Positions 1 to 6,869 of a stretch of DNA of 14,635 bases are shown here, piece after piece. The stretch's first letter is position 1. Each line of letters opens with the position of its first letter. The notes beneath the pieces were generated by a model. The model was not told the origin of the DNA and ran no database searches. It saw only the letters and a program-made list of their open reading frames with translations. Location of the stretch: contig JBECKQ010000097.1 in assembly GCA_040235375.1 (NCBI GenBank), positions 1 to 14,635 of the forward strand. The letters are read 5' to 3'. Both the position numbers and the translations under genes were made by a program. The stretch is from JBECKQ01 sp040235375. Its GTDB lineage: Bacteria > Planctomycetota > Phycisphaerae > UBA1845.

Positions 1-1748
1 TAGGCGCGATCGCCGTGCTGGATACGGGCGGTATCGAGGTGCCAGTCCTCCCATGTACCGCTCTTGCGGATCAGCGAGACGTTCCGCCCGGTCAGGCCCG
101 CGACGAAGTTGTGGCCGAGGTGCTCGAATTGCGGCGAGGCGAAGATCATCTTCATGCGCTGCGAGGCCGGCCCGTTAACCAGCCGGCCCTGCTCGAGCAT
201 CAGGTAGTAGCGCAGGAGCTGCCGCACTGTGGCGCCGTGCGAGTGATCGTGGAGCGGGTCGCCCTCGCGCGGGGACGATCGGTTGTAGTGCTTGCCGTAC
301 CACAGGCCGCCGCCGTGCTCCTTGTCGTAGAAGCTGTAGGGGCGGGAGTTGATGACCTTCTGGATAGTCTTCATGCCGAGCTGCTGGCCGTACTTGGCGG
401 CCAGCTCGTTGTCGGAGAGCTTGATCATCCGGCCCAGCTCGGAGGCGATGCCGGGGTCGAGCGATCGTGCCGCCTCCGGATGCTCCTTGAAGTACGTGAG
501 GAGTATGCAGATCTTGGGGACGCTGGCGGCGTAGAACATGTCGTCCGGGCGGACCATCGCCAGGCGCAGGTCGTTCAAATCCAGAACGCCGACGGCCCGC
601 TCGTCGGCGGGAATATCAAGGTCGTCGCCGATGTTCTTGTCGATGCTCTCGAGCCGGGATTGAAGGTCGGCATTGACGGCGACATCCGGCGGCAGGCGGT
701 ACGTCTGAAGGCGCATCGCCTTGGGCCAGGTTTGCGGCAGCGGTTTCGCCGACTTCGGGGCTTCTTCGCGCAGGCGCGCCAGCGCCGCGTTGAGTGAATC
801 AGCACTGATGGGCGTCGCCTCGGGCGACGAGGCCAGCGCATCGCGTATGATCTGCTGCGCGCCGTCGCGCAGGCGGAGGATCTTGATCCCCACGCAGCGC
901 TTGTCGGACTGGACGTATTCGACCAGCGGCTGTTCGCGGACGGCCGGTCGCGCGGAGTGGATGAAGTCCGCCACGCCGTCGGGGCTGATGCCGATCATGC
1001 CCGTGTGGCCGGCCCACTGGGAGCTGGCGTCGCCGCGGATGATGTTCACGAAGTCGCCGTCGCGCAGCTCGCCGGTGATCGAGGCGACGCGGTCCTTGGG
1101 GATGTACGTGTCGCGGATCGGCTCGTCGGGAATGTCCTGGCCGACGCCAAACTGGGCAAAAAAGCGCGACCGCCGGCAGACCTGGGTCAGCGGGACGGCG
1201 ACGTCGCCGCCGCCGAGCCTGGGGGTCATGTCCTCGAACAGGTAGGCGTTGTTGCGATCCCAATCCGCGATCGTGTAGTGATTCCGCGTGACCATGCTGA
1301 CCTTGCCGCCGCGATAGCGCAGCCGCTGCAAGGTGCTCAGGTAGCTCCACCAGTCGTTCGACAGGGCGGCGGAGAAGGTGTGCTCGCAGAAGGTCAGGCA
1401 GTCGCTGCGCTGGAGGCAGTAGATCGGGTCCGCGTCGAGCGTCTCGAAGGGGAACTCGCCGAGCAGGTAGATTTCGTACGGCTGGCCGATGTTCTGGCGG
1501 GCCAGTTGGACGACGCGCTTGGCGACGTCCGGCTGCCCATCGTGCAGGTTCGCCAGGTAGCGGCCGAGCTCGCCCTCGGTGAACTTGTAGAGCGGCTGGT
1601 TCGCCAGGTCAGCGATGGGGCGTCCGGCGTCCGGTACCTGGCCGAGCTGCTCGGGCTGGAGCGCTCGGGAAGACCGGCATCCGATGATCGGGAGGCCGGC
1701 GGCCAGGATGGTCGTCGCGAAGAAGGCAGCAAGGCGGTGGTGGCGCAT
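1..1748 (-). CDS. Lipoprotein: DUF1460 amidase-like domain + PBP/beta-lactamase-fold serine hydrolase (C-terminus outside window)
   Basis: The frame is open from ATG 1748 to the left edge, giving 582 residues with the C-terminus missing. AGGA at 1757-1760 lies 8 bases upstream of the start. The N-terminus is a lipoprotein signal (RHH, a hydrophobic stretch, then PIIGC with the Cys at residue 24), so the protein is probably exported and lipid-anchored. Residues about 60-290 look like DUF1460, a family related to N-acetylmuramoyl-L-alanine amidases and NlpC/P60-type folds: RSDCLTFCEH (Cys117) and AGHTGMIG (His248) are the expected nucleophile and histidine. A linker follows. From about residue 370 there is a serine hydrolase with SVPK (Ser409, Lys412), SDN (445-447) and KSG (562-564), the three boxes of class A-like penicillin-recognising enzymes. 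The SxxK-SDN spacing of 36 is shorter than in classical class A enzymes, and I find no ExxLN box, so beta-lactam hydrolysis is doubtful. I infer peptidoglycan processing by two active sites; substrates are unknown. Confidence 0.85.
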   Translation of the reverse strand, partial: MRHHRLAAFFATTILAAGLPIIGCRSSRALQPEQLGQVPDAGRPIADLANQPLYKFTEGELGRYLANLHDGQPDVAKRVVQLARQNIGQPYEIYLLGEFPFETLDADPIYCLQRSDCLTFCEHTFSAALSNDWWSYLSTLQRLRYRGGKVSMVTRNHYTIADWDRNNAYLFEDMTPRLGGGDVAVPLTQVCRRSRFFAQFGVGQDIPDEPIRDTYIPKDRVASITGELRDGDFVNIIRGDASSQWAGHTGMIGISPDGVADFIHSARPAVREQPLVEYVQSDKRCVGIKILRLRDGAQQIIRDALASSPEATPISADSLNAALARLREEAPKSAKPLPQTWPKAMRLQTYRLPPDVAVNADLQSRLESIDKNIGDDLDIPADERAVGVLDLNDLRLAMVRPDDMFYAASVPKICILLTYFKEHPEAARSLDPGIASELGRMIKLSDNELAAKYGQQLGMKTIQKVINSRPYSFYDKEHGGGLWYGKHYNRSSPREGDPLHDHSHGATVRQLLRYYLMLEQGRLVNGPASQRMKMIFASPQFEHLGHNFVAGLTGRNVSLIRKSGTWEDWHLDTARIQHGDRA

Positions 1749-1796
1749 GGTCGGGGTCCTCTCCTCGGGATGGACGGTTTCAGGCGGTTGCAGTAG

Positions 1797-1812
1797 CATA
1801 TCTATATAGCGA
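1797..1812. promoter_or_regulatory. AT-rich pocket between the divergent genes
   Basis: This is the only AT-rich run in the 259-base divergent gap and contains the palindrome CTATATAG (1802-1809). It lies about 55 bases before the minus-strand lipoprotein start, a sensible place for a -10 region on that strand. I could not find a convincing -35 box for either direction, so this is only a candidate. Confidence 0.25.
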
Positions 1813-1850
1813 TTCCTCCCCCGCGCCCACCTGCTCCCGGACACCCGCCC

Positions 1851-1884
1851 AAGAGGCTAGAGGCAAGAGGCAATAGGCAAGAGG
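1851..1884. repeat. Degenerate short tandem repeat, AGAGGC/AAGAGG units
   Basis: Thirty-four bases built almost only from AAGAGGC, TAGAGGC, AAGAGGC, AATAGGC and AAGAGG, a roughly 7-base period with single-base variations. It is strongly purine-biased on the plus strand and lies in the non-coding gap between divergent genes, well before the Shine-Dalgarno site of the NagB-like gene. No function is evident. It may be a slippage-prone microsatellite or a fragment of a larger genomic repeat. Confidence 0.7.
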
Positions 1885-2007
1885 TGACGCGGGCGACGGA
1901 AAAATCGTGGACTCATGGTGGGCAGGGCCGTTTCCTCACGAATCGCAGTCGACCGGAGGGTGAGCACCTCGCCGCAAGTTACATGAGCGCAAAGCGGAGC
2001 ACTGTGG

Positions 2008-4410
2008 ATGACGGAGAAGATGAAAACCGCCGAACCGACTGCCAGGCATGAAGCGATCCGGCCGGCGGCGCGCCAGCCGGCCAGCCCGGTGGAACGGATC
2101 GCCCTCGACGCCAGCGGATACAACCTGATCTACGGCCCGGAAGAGAAGGTGCCGTCGATCGTCGTGGACAACTTCCCCAAGCTGGGGCGCCTGACGGCCG
2201 TCCGCTTCCTGGAATGGGTCCTCGATAATCCGGAGGGGGTGATCTCCCTGCCGACCGGCAAGACGCCGGAATACTTCATCAAGTACGTGCTGCACTACCT
2301 GCGGAACTGGGACCGCAGCCAGATCAAGGACGAGCTGGAGAAGCAGGGCCTGCCCACGGCCCACAAGCCGGAAATGGGCGGGCTGCGCTTCGTGCAGATC
2401 GACGAGTTCTATCCTATCGACACCCGCCAGCACAACAGCTTCTACTACTACGTCAACAAGTACTACATCCGTCAGTTCGGGCTCGATCCGAGCAAGGCGA
2501 TGTTCATCGATCCCTGCCGGATCGGCCTGCCCGACGAAGTGGCCATCGGCGACATCTTCCCGGACATGACCATCGACCTGTCGCTGCGTATCCGCAAGGC
2601 GACGTCGCTGCTGGAGAAGCGGCAGCAGGAGGTGCTGAATGCCGTCGACCAGTTCTGCACGGATTACGAGCACCGCGTGCGGGCGATGGGCGGGATCGGT
2701 TTCTTCCTCGGGGGGATCGGGCCGGACGGGCACATCGCGTTCAACATCCGCGGCTCCGATTTCTACTCGACCACGCGGCTGGTCGAGCCCAACTACGAGA
2801 CGCGGGCGGCGGCCGCCACGGACCTGGGCGGGATGGAGGTCGCTCGCGCCAAGCACGTGATCACGATCGGGTTGCGGACGATCACGTATAACAAGGACGC
2901 GGTGGCCGTCATCATCGCCGCGGGCGAGGCGAAGGCGAAGATCGTCGCCCGCACGATCCACAGCGATCCGCGCAACCGCTATCCCGGTTCGGCGCTGGCG
3001 ACGCTGCGCAACGCGCGCTTCTACCTGACGCACGGGGCGGCGGTGGCGCTGACCAACCGCGTGTTCGTGGATTTCAAGCGCCGCGAACAGGTGCCGGCCG
3101 AAGACATCCACCGCATCGTGATGGACCTGTCGCTGGCGACGGGCAAGCCGATCAAGAAGCTCAGCCGCCAGGATTTCCTCAAGGACCGGTTCGGGGCCGA
3201 GCTGCTCGCCAAGACCGGGGCCACGCACGAGGCGCTGGCCGAGCAGACGCACCGCGTGGTGATCGAAAACCTCACCAAGGGCAACAAGCCGATCGAAAAC
3301 AAGACGATCCTGCACACGGCGCCGCACCACGACGACATCATCCTCGCCTACCTGCCGTACGTGACCAACCTCGTGCGGCGCAGCAGCACGCAGCACTGTT
3401 TCGCGTACATGACCTCAGGCTTCAACGCCGTGACAAACAGCTACATGCACGCGATCGTCGCCGATTTGCGCGAGCGGCTGCGGCACGGCGATTTCAACGC
3501 GATGATCGAGCAGGGCTACTTCGACCCGGCGAACGTGATGGGCCGGCGCTGCGACATCTCCTACTACCACGAAGGCGCCGCCCGCGACCATGAGGACAAG
3601 AAACGCGAGGCGACCTCGCGTCGACTGCTGCGCAACATGGTCGAGCTGTACGAGGACGAGAATGCCGACAACATCGAGGACCGCTGCAACGAATTGGTCA
3701 ACTACTTCAGCACGCAGTATCCCGGCAAGAAGGACATCACCCTGGTGCAGCAGTTGAAGGGGCGCGTGCGCGAGTGGGAGTCCGAACTGAAGTGGGCGTC
3801 GTACGGGTTCGTCGGCGAGTCCGTGCGGCACCTGCGGCTCGGCTTCTACAAGGGCGATTTGTTCACGGAAATCCCGCGGATCGACCGCGACGTGCCGCCC
3901 ATCGAGCACCTGCTGGCGGAGGTGAAGCCGGACGTCGTGACGGTCGCGTTCGACCCGGAAGGCAGCGGGCCGGACACGCACTACAAGGTGCTGCAGGCCG
4001 TTTCGCAGGCGCTCAAGCACGACGAGGAGCGGTCGGGGGCGCGGGACATCAAGGTGCTCGGCTACCGCAACGTGTGGTTCCGCTTCCACCCGTCGGCGGC
4101 GAACCTGTTCGTGCCGACGTCGTCAACGCATCTGGCGGACATGGACGCCTGCTTCAATACGTGCTTCAACACGCAGCGGACGGCGTCATTCCCCAGCTAC
4201 GAGATGGATGCGCCGTTCTCCCGCCTGGCGCGGAAGATTCAGGTCAAGCAGTTCGAGCAGGTCAAGACGTTCCTCGGCGAGGAGTTCTTCGTCAACCACA
4301 GCGACCACGGCATGCGCGCCTGCCGCGGGATCGTCTACCTGAAAGAGATGACCCCGGCCGAGTTCTACACCAAGAGCGAAGAGCTGCGCCACATCGCCGA
4401 AGCGCTGTAG
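2008..4410 (+). CDS. NagB-like (glucosamine-6-phosphate deaminase-like) protein fused to PIG-L/LmbE deacetylase domain
   Basis: An 800-residue cytoplasmic protein. ATG 2008 is chosen because GGAG (1996-1999) sits 8 bases upstream; the next Met (residue 5) has GGAG too close. Residues about 35-380 follow the NagB family, which converts glucosamine-6-phosphate to fructose-6-phosphate and ammonia: SLPTGKTPEYF (80-90, phosphate loop), QIDEFYPID (130-138, general-base Asp132) and GGIGPDGHIAFN (235-246, Asp240 and His242). Where E. coli NagB has the catalytic Glu after AFN (Glu148), this protein has Ile247, so classical deamination is uncertain. Residues about 430-800 are a PIG-L/LmbE domain: APHHDD (438-443) matches the zinc-binding AHPDD motif and DPEGSGPDTH (649-658) supplies a later His. 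This family is mostly N-deacetylases of GlcNAc-type substrates. NagB is about 266 residues. Long NagB/PIG-L fusions are known in Bacteroidetes and Planctomycetes, and this one also has an N-terminal extension of about 35 residues. A joined deacetylation-deamination of an amino sugar is a plausible role. Confidence 0.9.
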   Translation: MTEKMKTAEPTARHEAIRPAARQPASPVERIALDASGYNLIYGPEEKVPSIVVDNFPKLGRLTAVRFLEWVLDNPEGVISLPTGKTPEYFIKYVLHYLRNWDRSQIKDELEKQGLPTAHKPEMGGLRFVQIDEFYPIDTRQHNSFYYYVNKYYIRQFGLDPSKAMFIDPCRIGLPDEVAIGDIFPDMTIDLSLRIRKATSLLEKRQQEVLNAVDQFCTDYEHRVRAMGGIGFFLGGIGPDGHIAFNIRGSDFYSTTRLVEPNYETRAAAATDLGGMEVARAKHVITIGLRTITYNKDAVAVIIAAGEAKAKIVARTIHSDPRNRYPGSALATLRNARFYLTHGAAVALTNRVFVDFKRREQVPAEDIHRIVMDLSLATGKPIKKLSRQDFLKDRFGAELLAKTGATHEALAEQTHRVVIENLTKGNKPIENKTILHTAPHHDDIILAYLPYVTNLVRRSSTQHCFAYMTSGFNAVTNSYMHAIVADLRERLRHGDFNAMIEQGYFDPANVMGRRCDISYYHEGAARDHEDKKREATSRRLLRNMVELYEDENADNIEDRCNELVNYFSTQYPGKKDITLVQQLKGRVREWESELKWASYGFVGESVRHLRLGFYKGDLFTEIPRIDRDVPPIEHLLAEVKPDVVTVAFDPEGSGPDTHYKVLQAVSQALKHDEERSGARDIKVLGYRNVWFRFHPSAANLFVPTSSTHLADMDACFNTCFNTQRTASFPSYEMDAPFSRLARKIQVKQFEQVKTFLGEEFFVNHSDHGMRACRGIVYLKEMTPAEFYTKSEELRHIAEAL

Positions 4411-4438
4411 CGATCGCCTGCCCTTACGCGGCGGAAGC

Positions 4439-4474
4439 GGGTGGCACGGTCTGACCCGAAGGAGCAGGCCGTGG
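4439..4474 (+). repeat. Dispersed imperfect palindrome, copy A
   Basis: Begins GGGTGGCACGGTCTG and ends CAGGCCGTGG. CACGGTCTG (4445-4453) pairs with CAGGCCGTG (4465-4473) with one G-U wobble around an 11-base loop. It lies in the 182-base gap between the convergent ends of the NagB-like gene and lysA, where it could also act as a transcription barrier, although no T-run follows on either strand. The same head and tail sequences recur at 6817-6848 and 13466-13497. The rest of this gap holds a weaker hairpin (GTCGC 4526-4530 with GCGAC 4538-4542) and nothing else I recognise. Confidence 0.7.
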
Positions 4475-4592
4475 CGAAGCCCGGCACACGGTCAGGGTAA
4501 TCGCGCGCCCTCAACCGTCCGGCCGGTCGCGCCAGTGGCGACGCCTTCGACCATCCGCTTGCCGTCACATGGGCGCAAACGAGAGGGGCGGC

Positions 4593-5879
4593 TCAACGAT
4601 CCGCGTCCCGCTCCGCGGCGACGAGATCGTCGTATGTCTCTCGCCGGCGAATCAGGTGTGCTTCCTCTCCGCTGACGAGCACTTCCGCCGCTCGCGGGCG
4701 CGAATTGTACTGGCTGCTCATCACCGCTCCGTACGCGCCCGCCGAGAACACCGCCAGCAGATCGCCCGGATCAACCGGCGGAAGCCACCGATCCCGGGCT
4801 AGAAAATCGCCGCTTTCGCAAACCGGTCCGACCACGTCCACACGTACCGTCTGCGGCAGCCGCGCGCCCGCCAGCCGGTTTTCCGGCACGAGGTCCGCGC
4901 CCGGCGTCACCGGCCAGACGAAATGCTCCGCGCGGTACAGCGCCGGACGGATCAGCTCTGTCATCGCCGCGTCGACGACAACGAACCGCTTCGTCGCGCC
5001 TTGCTTGACGTACAGTGCCTTCGCCAGCAGAACGCCGGCGTCAGCCGCGATCGACCGGCCCGGCTCGAGATGAACGGCAAGGGCCCGTCCCTCCAGCAGG
5101 GGCGCGACGGCGGACGCGTATTCCTCGATCGCCGGCGCCTGCTCGTCGCCGGCCGCGGGAAAGCCGCCCCCGATGTCGATCGCGTCGATTACTGCACCCG
5201 CGGCCCGCACTTCCTCAATGAACGCAAGCAATCGATTGATCGCTTCCATGTACGGCGCCACCGTGCGTACCGGCGAGCCGATGTGCACGTGCAGACCGCT
5301 GAGGCGTACGTGATCATGACCCGTGTAGACCAGCAGCATCTCGCGAGCCGCCTCGAAGCTCACGCCGAATTTGTTCTCACTCTTGCCGGTCGTCGTGTAC
5401 GGGTGCGTGATGGCATCCACGTCGGGGTTTATCCGAACCGCCGCCCGTATCGTCTTGTCCGCCCGCGCGGCCAGTTCGGCGAGCGCGGCCAACTCGCCCT
5501 CAGACTCGATGTTGATGCACCCGACGTCGAGCCGCACGGCCAGCGCCAGCTCCTCCGGCGTCTTGCCCACCCCGGCGAAGACGATCGTCTCCGCCGCGGC
5601 GCCGGCCTCGAGAGCGCGGCGGACCTCACCGATGCTCACCGCGTCAAACCACGCGCCCTCCTTGCGAAGCACGCGCAGCACGTGCAGGTTGTGACAGCTC
5701 TTGATCGAAAAGCAGATGCGCGGTTGAAGCTTCTGAAAGGCCGCCGACAACCGCTGGAAGCTGCCCACCAGCGCCGATCGCGAATAGACGTAGAGCGGAG
5801 TGCCGAATCGATCCGCTGCTGATTGCAGCGCTACCCCTTCGCAATGCAGGACACCGTCTCGGTACTCGAATTCGTTCAT
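4593..5879 (-). CDS. lysA: Diaminopimelate decarboxylase
   Basis: 428 residues, a normal length for LysA. This PLP enzyme of the alanine-racemase-fold (fold type III) decarboxylases converts meso-diaminopimelate to L-lysine, the last step of lysine synthesis, in the cytoplasm. FSIKSCHN carries the PLP lysine (Lys60). GLHVHIGS (195-202), DIGGGF (235-240, phosphate-binding glycines), EPGRS (272-276), CESGDFLARD (354-363, with the catalytic Cys and Glu of the neighbouring subunit's site) and SQYNSRPR (389-396) follow in the canonical order. ATG 5879 puts the N-terminus at the usual distance from the PLP lysine, although no clear Shine-Dalgarno precedes it. It starts 45 bases below the SGNH hydrolase stop on the same strand, so the two may be co-transcribed. 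Carboxynorspermidine or other related decarboxylases are less likely given CESGD and YNSRPR. No other lysine genes are nearby. Confidence 0.93.
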   Translation of the reverse strand: MNEFEYRDGVLHCEGVALQSAADRFGTPLYVYSRSALVGSFQRLSAAFQKLQPRICFSIKSCHNLHVLRVLRKEGAWFDAVSIGEVRRALEAGAAAETIVFAGVGKTPEELALAVRLDVGCINIESEGELAALAELAARADKTIRAAVRINPDVDAITHPYTTTGKSENKFGVSFEAAREMLLVYTGHDHVRLSGLHVHIGSPVRTVAPYMEAINRLLAFIEEVRAAGAVIDAIDIGGGFPAAGDEQAPAIEEYASAVAPLLEGRALAVHLEPGRSIAADAGVLLAKALYVKQGATKRFVVVDAAMTELIRPALYRAEHFVWPVTPGADLVPENRLAGARLPQTVRVDVVGPVCESGDFLARDRWLPPVDPGDLLAVFSAGAYGAVMSSQYNSRPRAAEVLVSGEEAHLIRRRETYDDLVAAERDADR

Positions 5880-5923
5880 GGTATTTCGGTGGGGCGGTGT
5901 GCTCGGCGCCGCGTGCTGCCGGT

Positions 5924-6589
5924 TCAGTCGGTGGTGGCCTCAATCGTCTCGGAGTTTGTTGCGGTCGTCGCCGCCAGTCGCGCACGGATGAGCTCTGCGA
6001 AGATCGCGTAGCCTGCGTCATTCAGGTGCAGCCCGTCACAAGTCAGCTCTTCACGCAGGTGGCCGCAGGAATCCGCGAACGGCGTGTACGCGTCGACGTA
6101 CCCGCAGCCCAGCCGGGCGGCGATGCACTCGACGTGGCGATTGAAGATCGGCACGAGCGGGGACATCCCCGCGAATCGCCCCGTCGTCGGCAGCACGTTC
6201 ATCACGTCGATCGGCACGGCCGGCAGTCCGTCGCGCATAACACGGAGCGTTCGATCGAGCGTGTCCACGATGTCGCTCATGGCCGGCCGGCCCGTCCGCC
6301 ACAACTCGCCGAGATCGTTGCCCCCGTTCTCGAAGATCACGTGAGTAGGCCGACACCGAAAGACGGAAACCTCCAGTCGGTTCGCCACGCCGCGACCTTC
6401 CACGTCCAGCCGGTCGCCGGCGATGCCCCGGTTGACGATTCGATGCTTGGGCAGCAGGGCGGCGGCGTCGAATCGCTCGATGTGCGACGATCCGACCAGA
6501 ACGATGCCGCCCGGTGGCACTTGTTCCGACTCGAAGAGCTGCACCCGTTCGCCGTAATGCCGGACAGGATCCAGAGCTTGAGCGTTCAT
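5924..6589 (-). CDS. SGNH/GDSL-type hydrolase
   Basis: 221 residues. The frame can be read back to 6664, but ATG 6589 has a perfect GGAGG (6598-6602) 8 bases upstream and begins the family-typical N-terminus (DPVRHYGERVQLFE), so I use it. SGNH blocks are all present: VGSSH (32-36, nucleophile Ser35 in a GSS variant of GDS), NRGIAGD (53-59, oxyanion Gly55), NGGND (88-92, oxyanion Asn91) and DGLHLNDAGY (185-194, Asp185 and His188). The fold covers esterases, lipases and acetyl-hydrolases, including carbohydrate or platelet-activating-factor acetylhydrolase relatives; the substrate cannot be told from sequence. No signal peptide is visible, so it is probably cytoplasmic. The stop codon is 44 bases before lysA on the same strand. 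The regulator gene upstream ends 280 bases before this start. Confidence 0.88.
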   Translation of the reverse strand: MNAQALDPVRHYGERVQLFESEQVPPGGIVLVGSSHIERFDAAALLPKHRIVNRGIAGDRLDVEGRGVANRLEVSVFRCRPTHVIFENGGNDLGELWRTGRPAMSDIVDTLDRTLRVMRDGLPAVPIDVMNVLPTTGRFAGMSPLVPIFNRHVECIAARLGCGYVDAYTPFADSCGHLREELTCDGLHLNDAGYAIFAELIRARLAATTATNSETIEATTD

Positions 6590-6597
6590 CGGGTCAT

Positions 6598-6602
6598 CCT
6601 CC
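6598..6602 (-). promoter_or_regulatory. Shine-Dalgarno GGAGG that fixes the SGNH hydrolase start
   Basis: A perfect GGAGG on the minus strand, 8 bases before ATG 6589. An ATG overlaps its last G (GGAGGATGACC) but is out of frame and too close to the site to be used with it. This places the real start 25 codons inside the longest open frame. Confidence 0.75.
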
Positions 6603-6742
6603 GCGCCGACAAAAGAAGACCGACTCCCCTCGACGATTGTGCGGCACGCACCGCGTGCTGACAAGCCGCCCGCGGCGTCGATTCGAGGCAGTGCTCCCCC
6701 TTGCGGCCGTTGCCGATCGCTGGCTCGAGCCGATCACACCGC

Positions 6743-6759
6743 TGTTATCAGGTGTTATC
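6743..6759. repeat. Two TGTTATC direct repeats one helical turn apart
   Basis: TGTTATC at 6743-6749 and 6753-6759 (GATAACA on the minus strand), start-to-start distance 10 bases, so both would face the same side of the helix. They lie in the 280-base gap between the regulator and the SGNH hydrolase, about 155 bases upstream of the hydrolase start, in an AT-richer patch. This arrangement suits a protein-binding site for the hydrolase/lysA unit. No matching -35/-10 pair is clear. Confidence 0.4.
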
Positions 6760-6816
6760 GGACAATTTCCGAGGATGCTCGCACGCCCGCTGGTGTGACT
6801 GGCCCCGGTCGGAAGT

Positions 6817-6848
6817 GGGTGGCATGGCCTGCCGCAGGCGAGGCCATG
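6817..6848 (+). repeat. Dispersed palindrome, copy B
   Basis: Begins GGGTGGCATGGCCT. CATGGCCT (6823-6830) and AGGCCATG (6841-6848) are a perfect 8-base inverted repeat; an alternative inner hairpin GCCT/AGGC exists at the base of the loop. It lies just past the regulator stop codon (minus strand, gene end 6870), where it could mark or protect the 3' end of that transcript. Head and tail match copies A and C except for C-to-T and G-to-A changes that compensate each other in the stem (CACGG/CCGTG becomes CATGG/CCATG). Confidence 0.7.
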
Positions 6849-6869
6849 GACGCATCCTCATCTTGACCG

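Noticed and set aside
1..1145. Reading the serine hydrolase half as a beta-lactamase resistance gene
   Set aside because: The SxxK, SDN and KSG boxes are shared with peptidases and penicillin-binding proteins, no ExxLN motif is visible, and the fusion to a peptidoglycan amidase-like domain points to wall processing.
1936..3396. Long minus-strand open frame (486 residues) opposite the NagB-like gene
   Set aside because: It is low-complexity, rich in Arg, Val and Asp, and lacks any family motif, while the plus strand has NagB and PIG-L motifs throughout. High GC at codon third positions creates such antisense frames.
4526..4542. Hairpin GTCGC/GCGAC between the convergent genes as an intrinsic terminator
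   Set aside because: Only a 5-base stem and no T-run on either strand.
4923..5822. Plus-strand open frame (299 residues) opposite lysA
   Set aside because: Arg/His-rich translation without motifs; the minus strand carries the complete LysA motif set.
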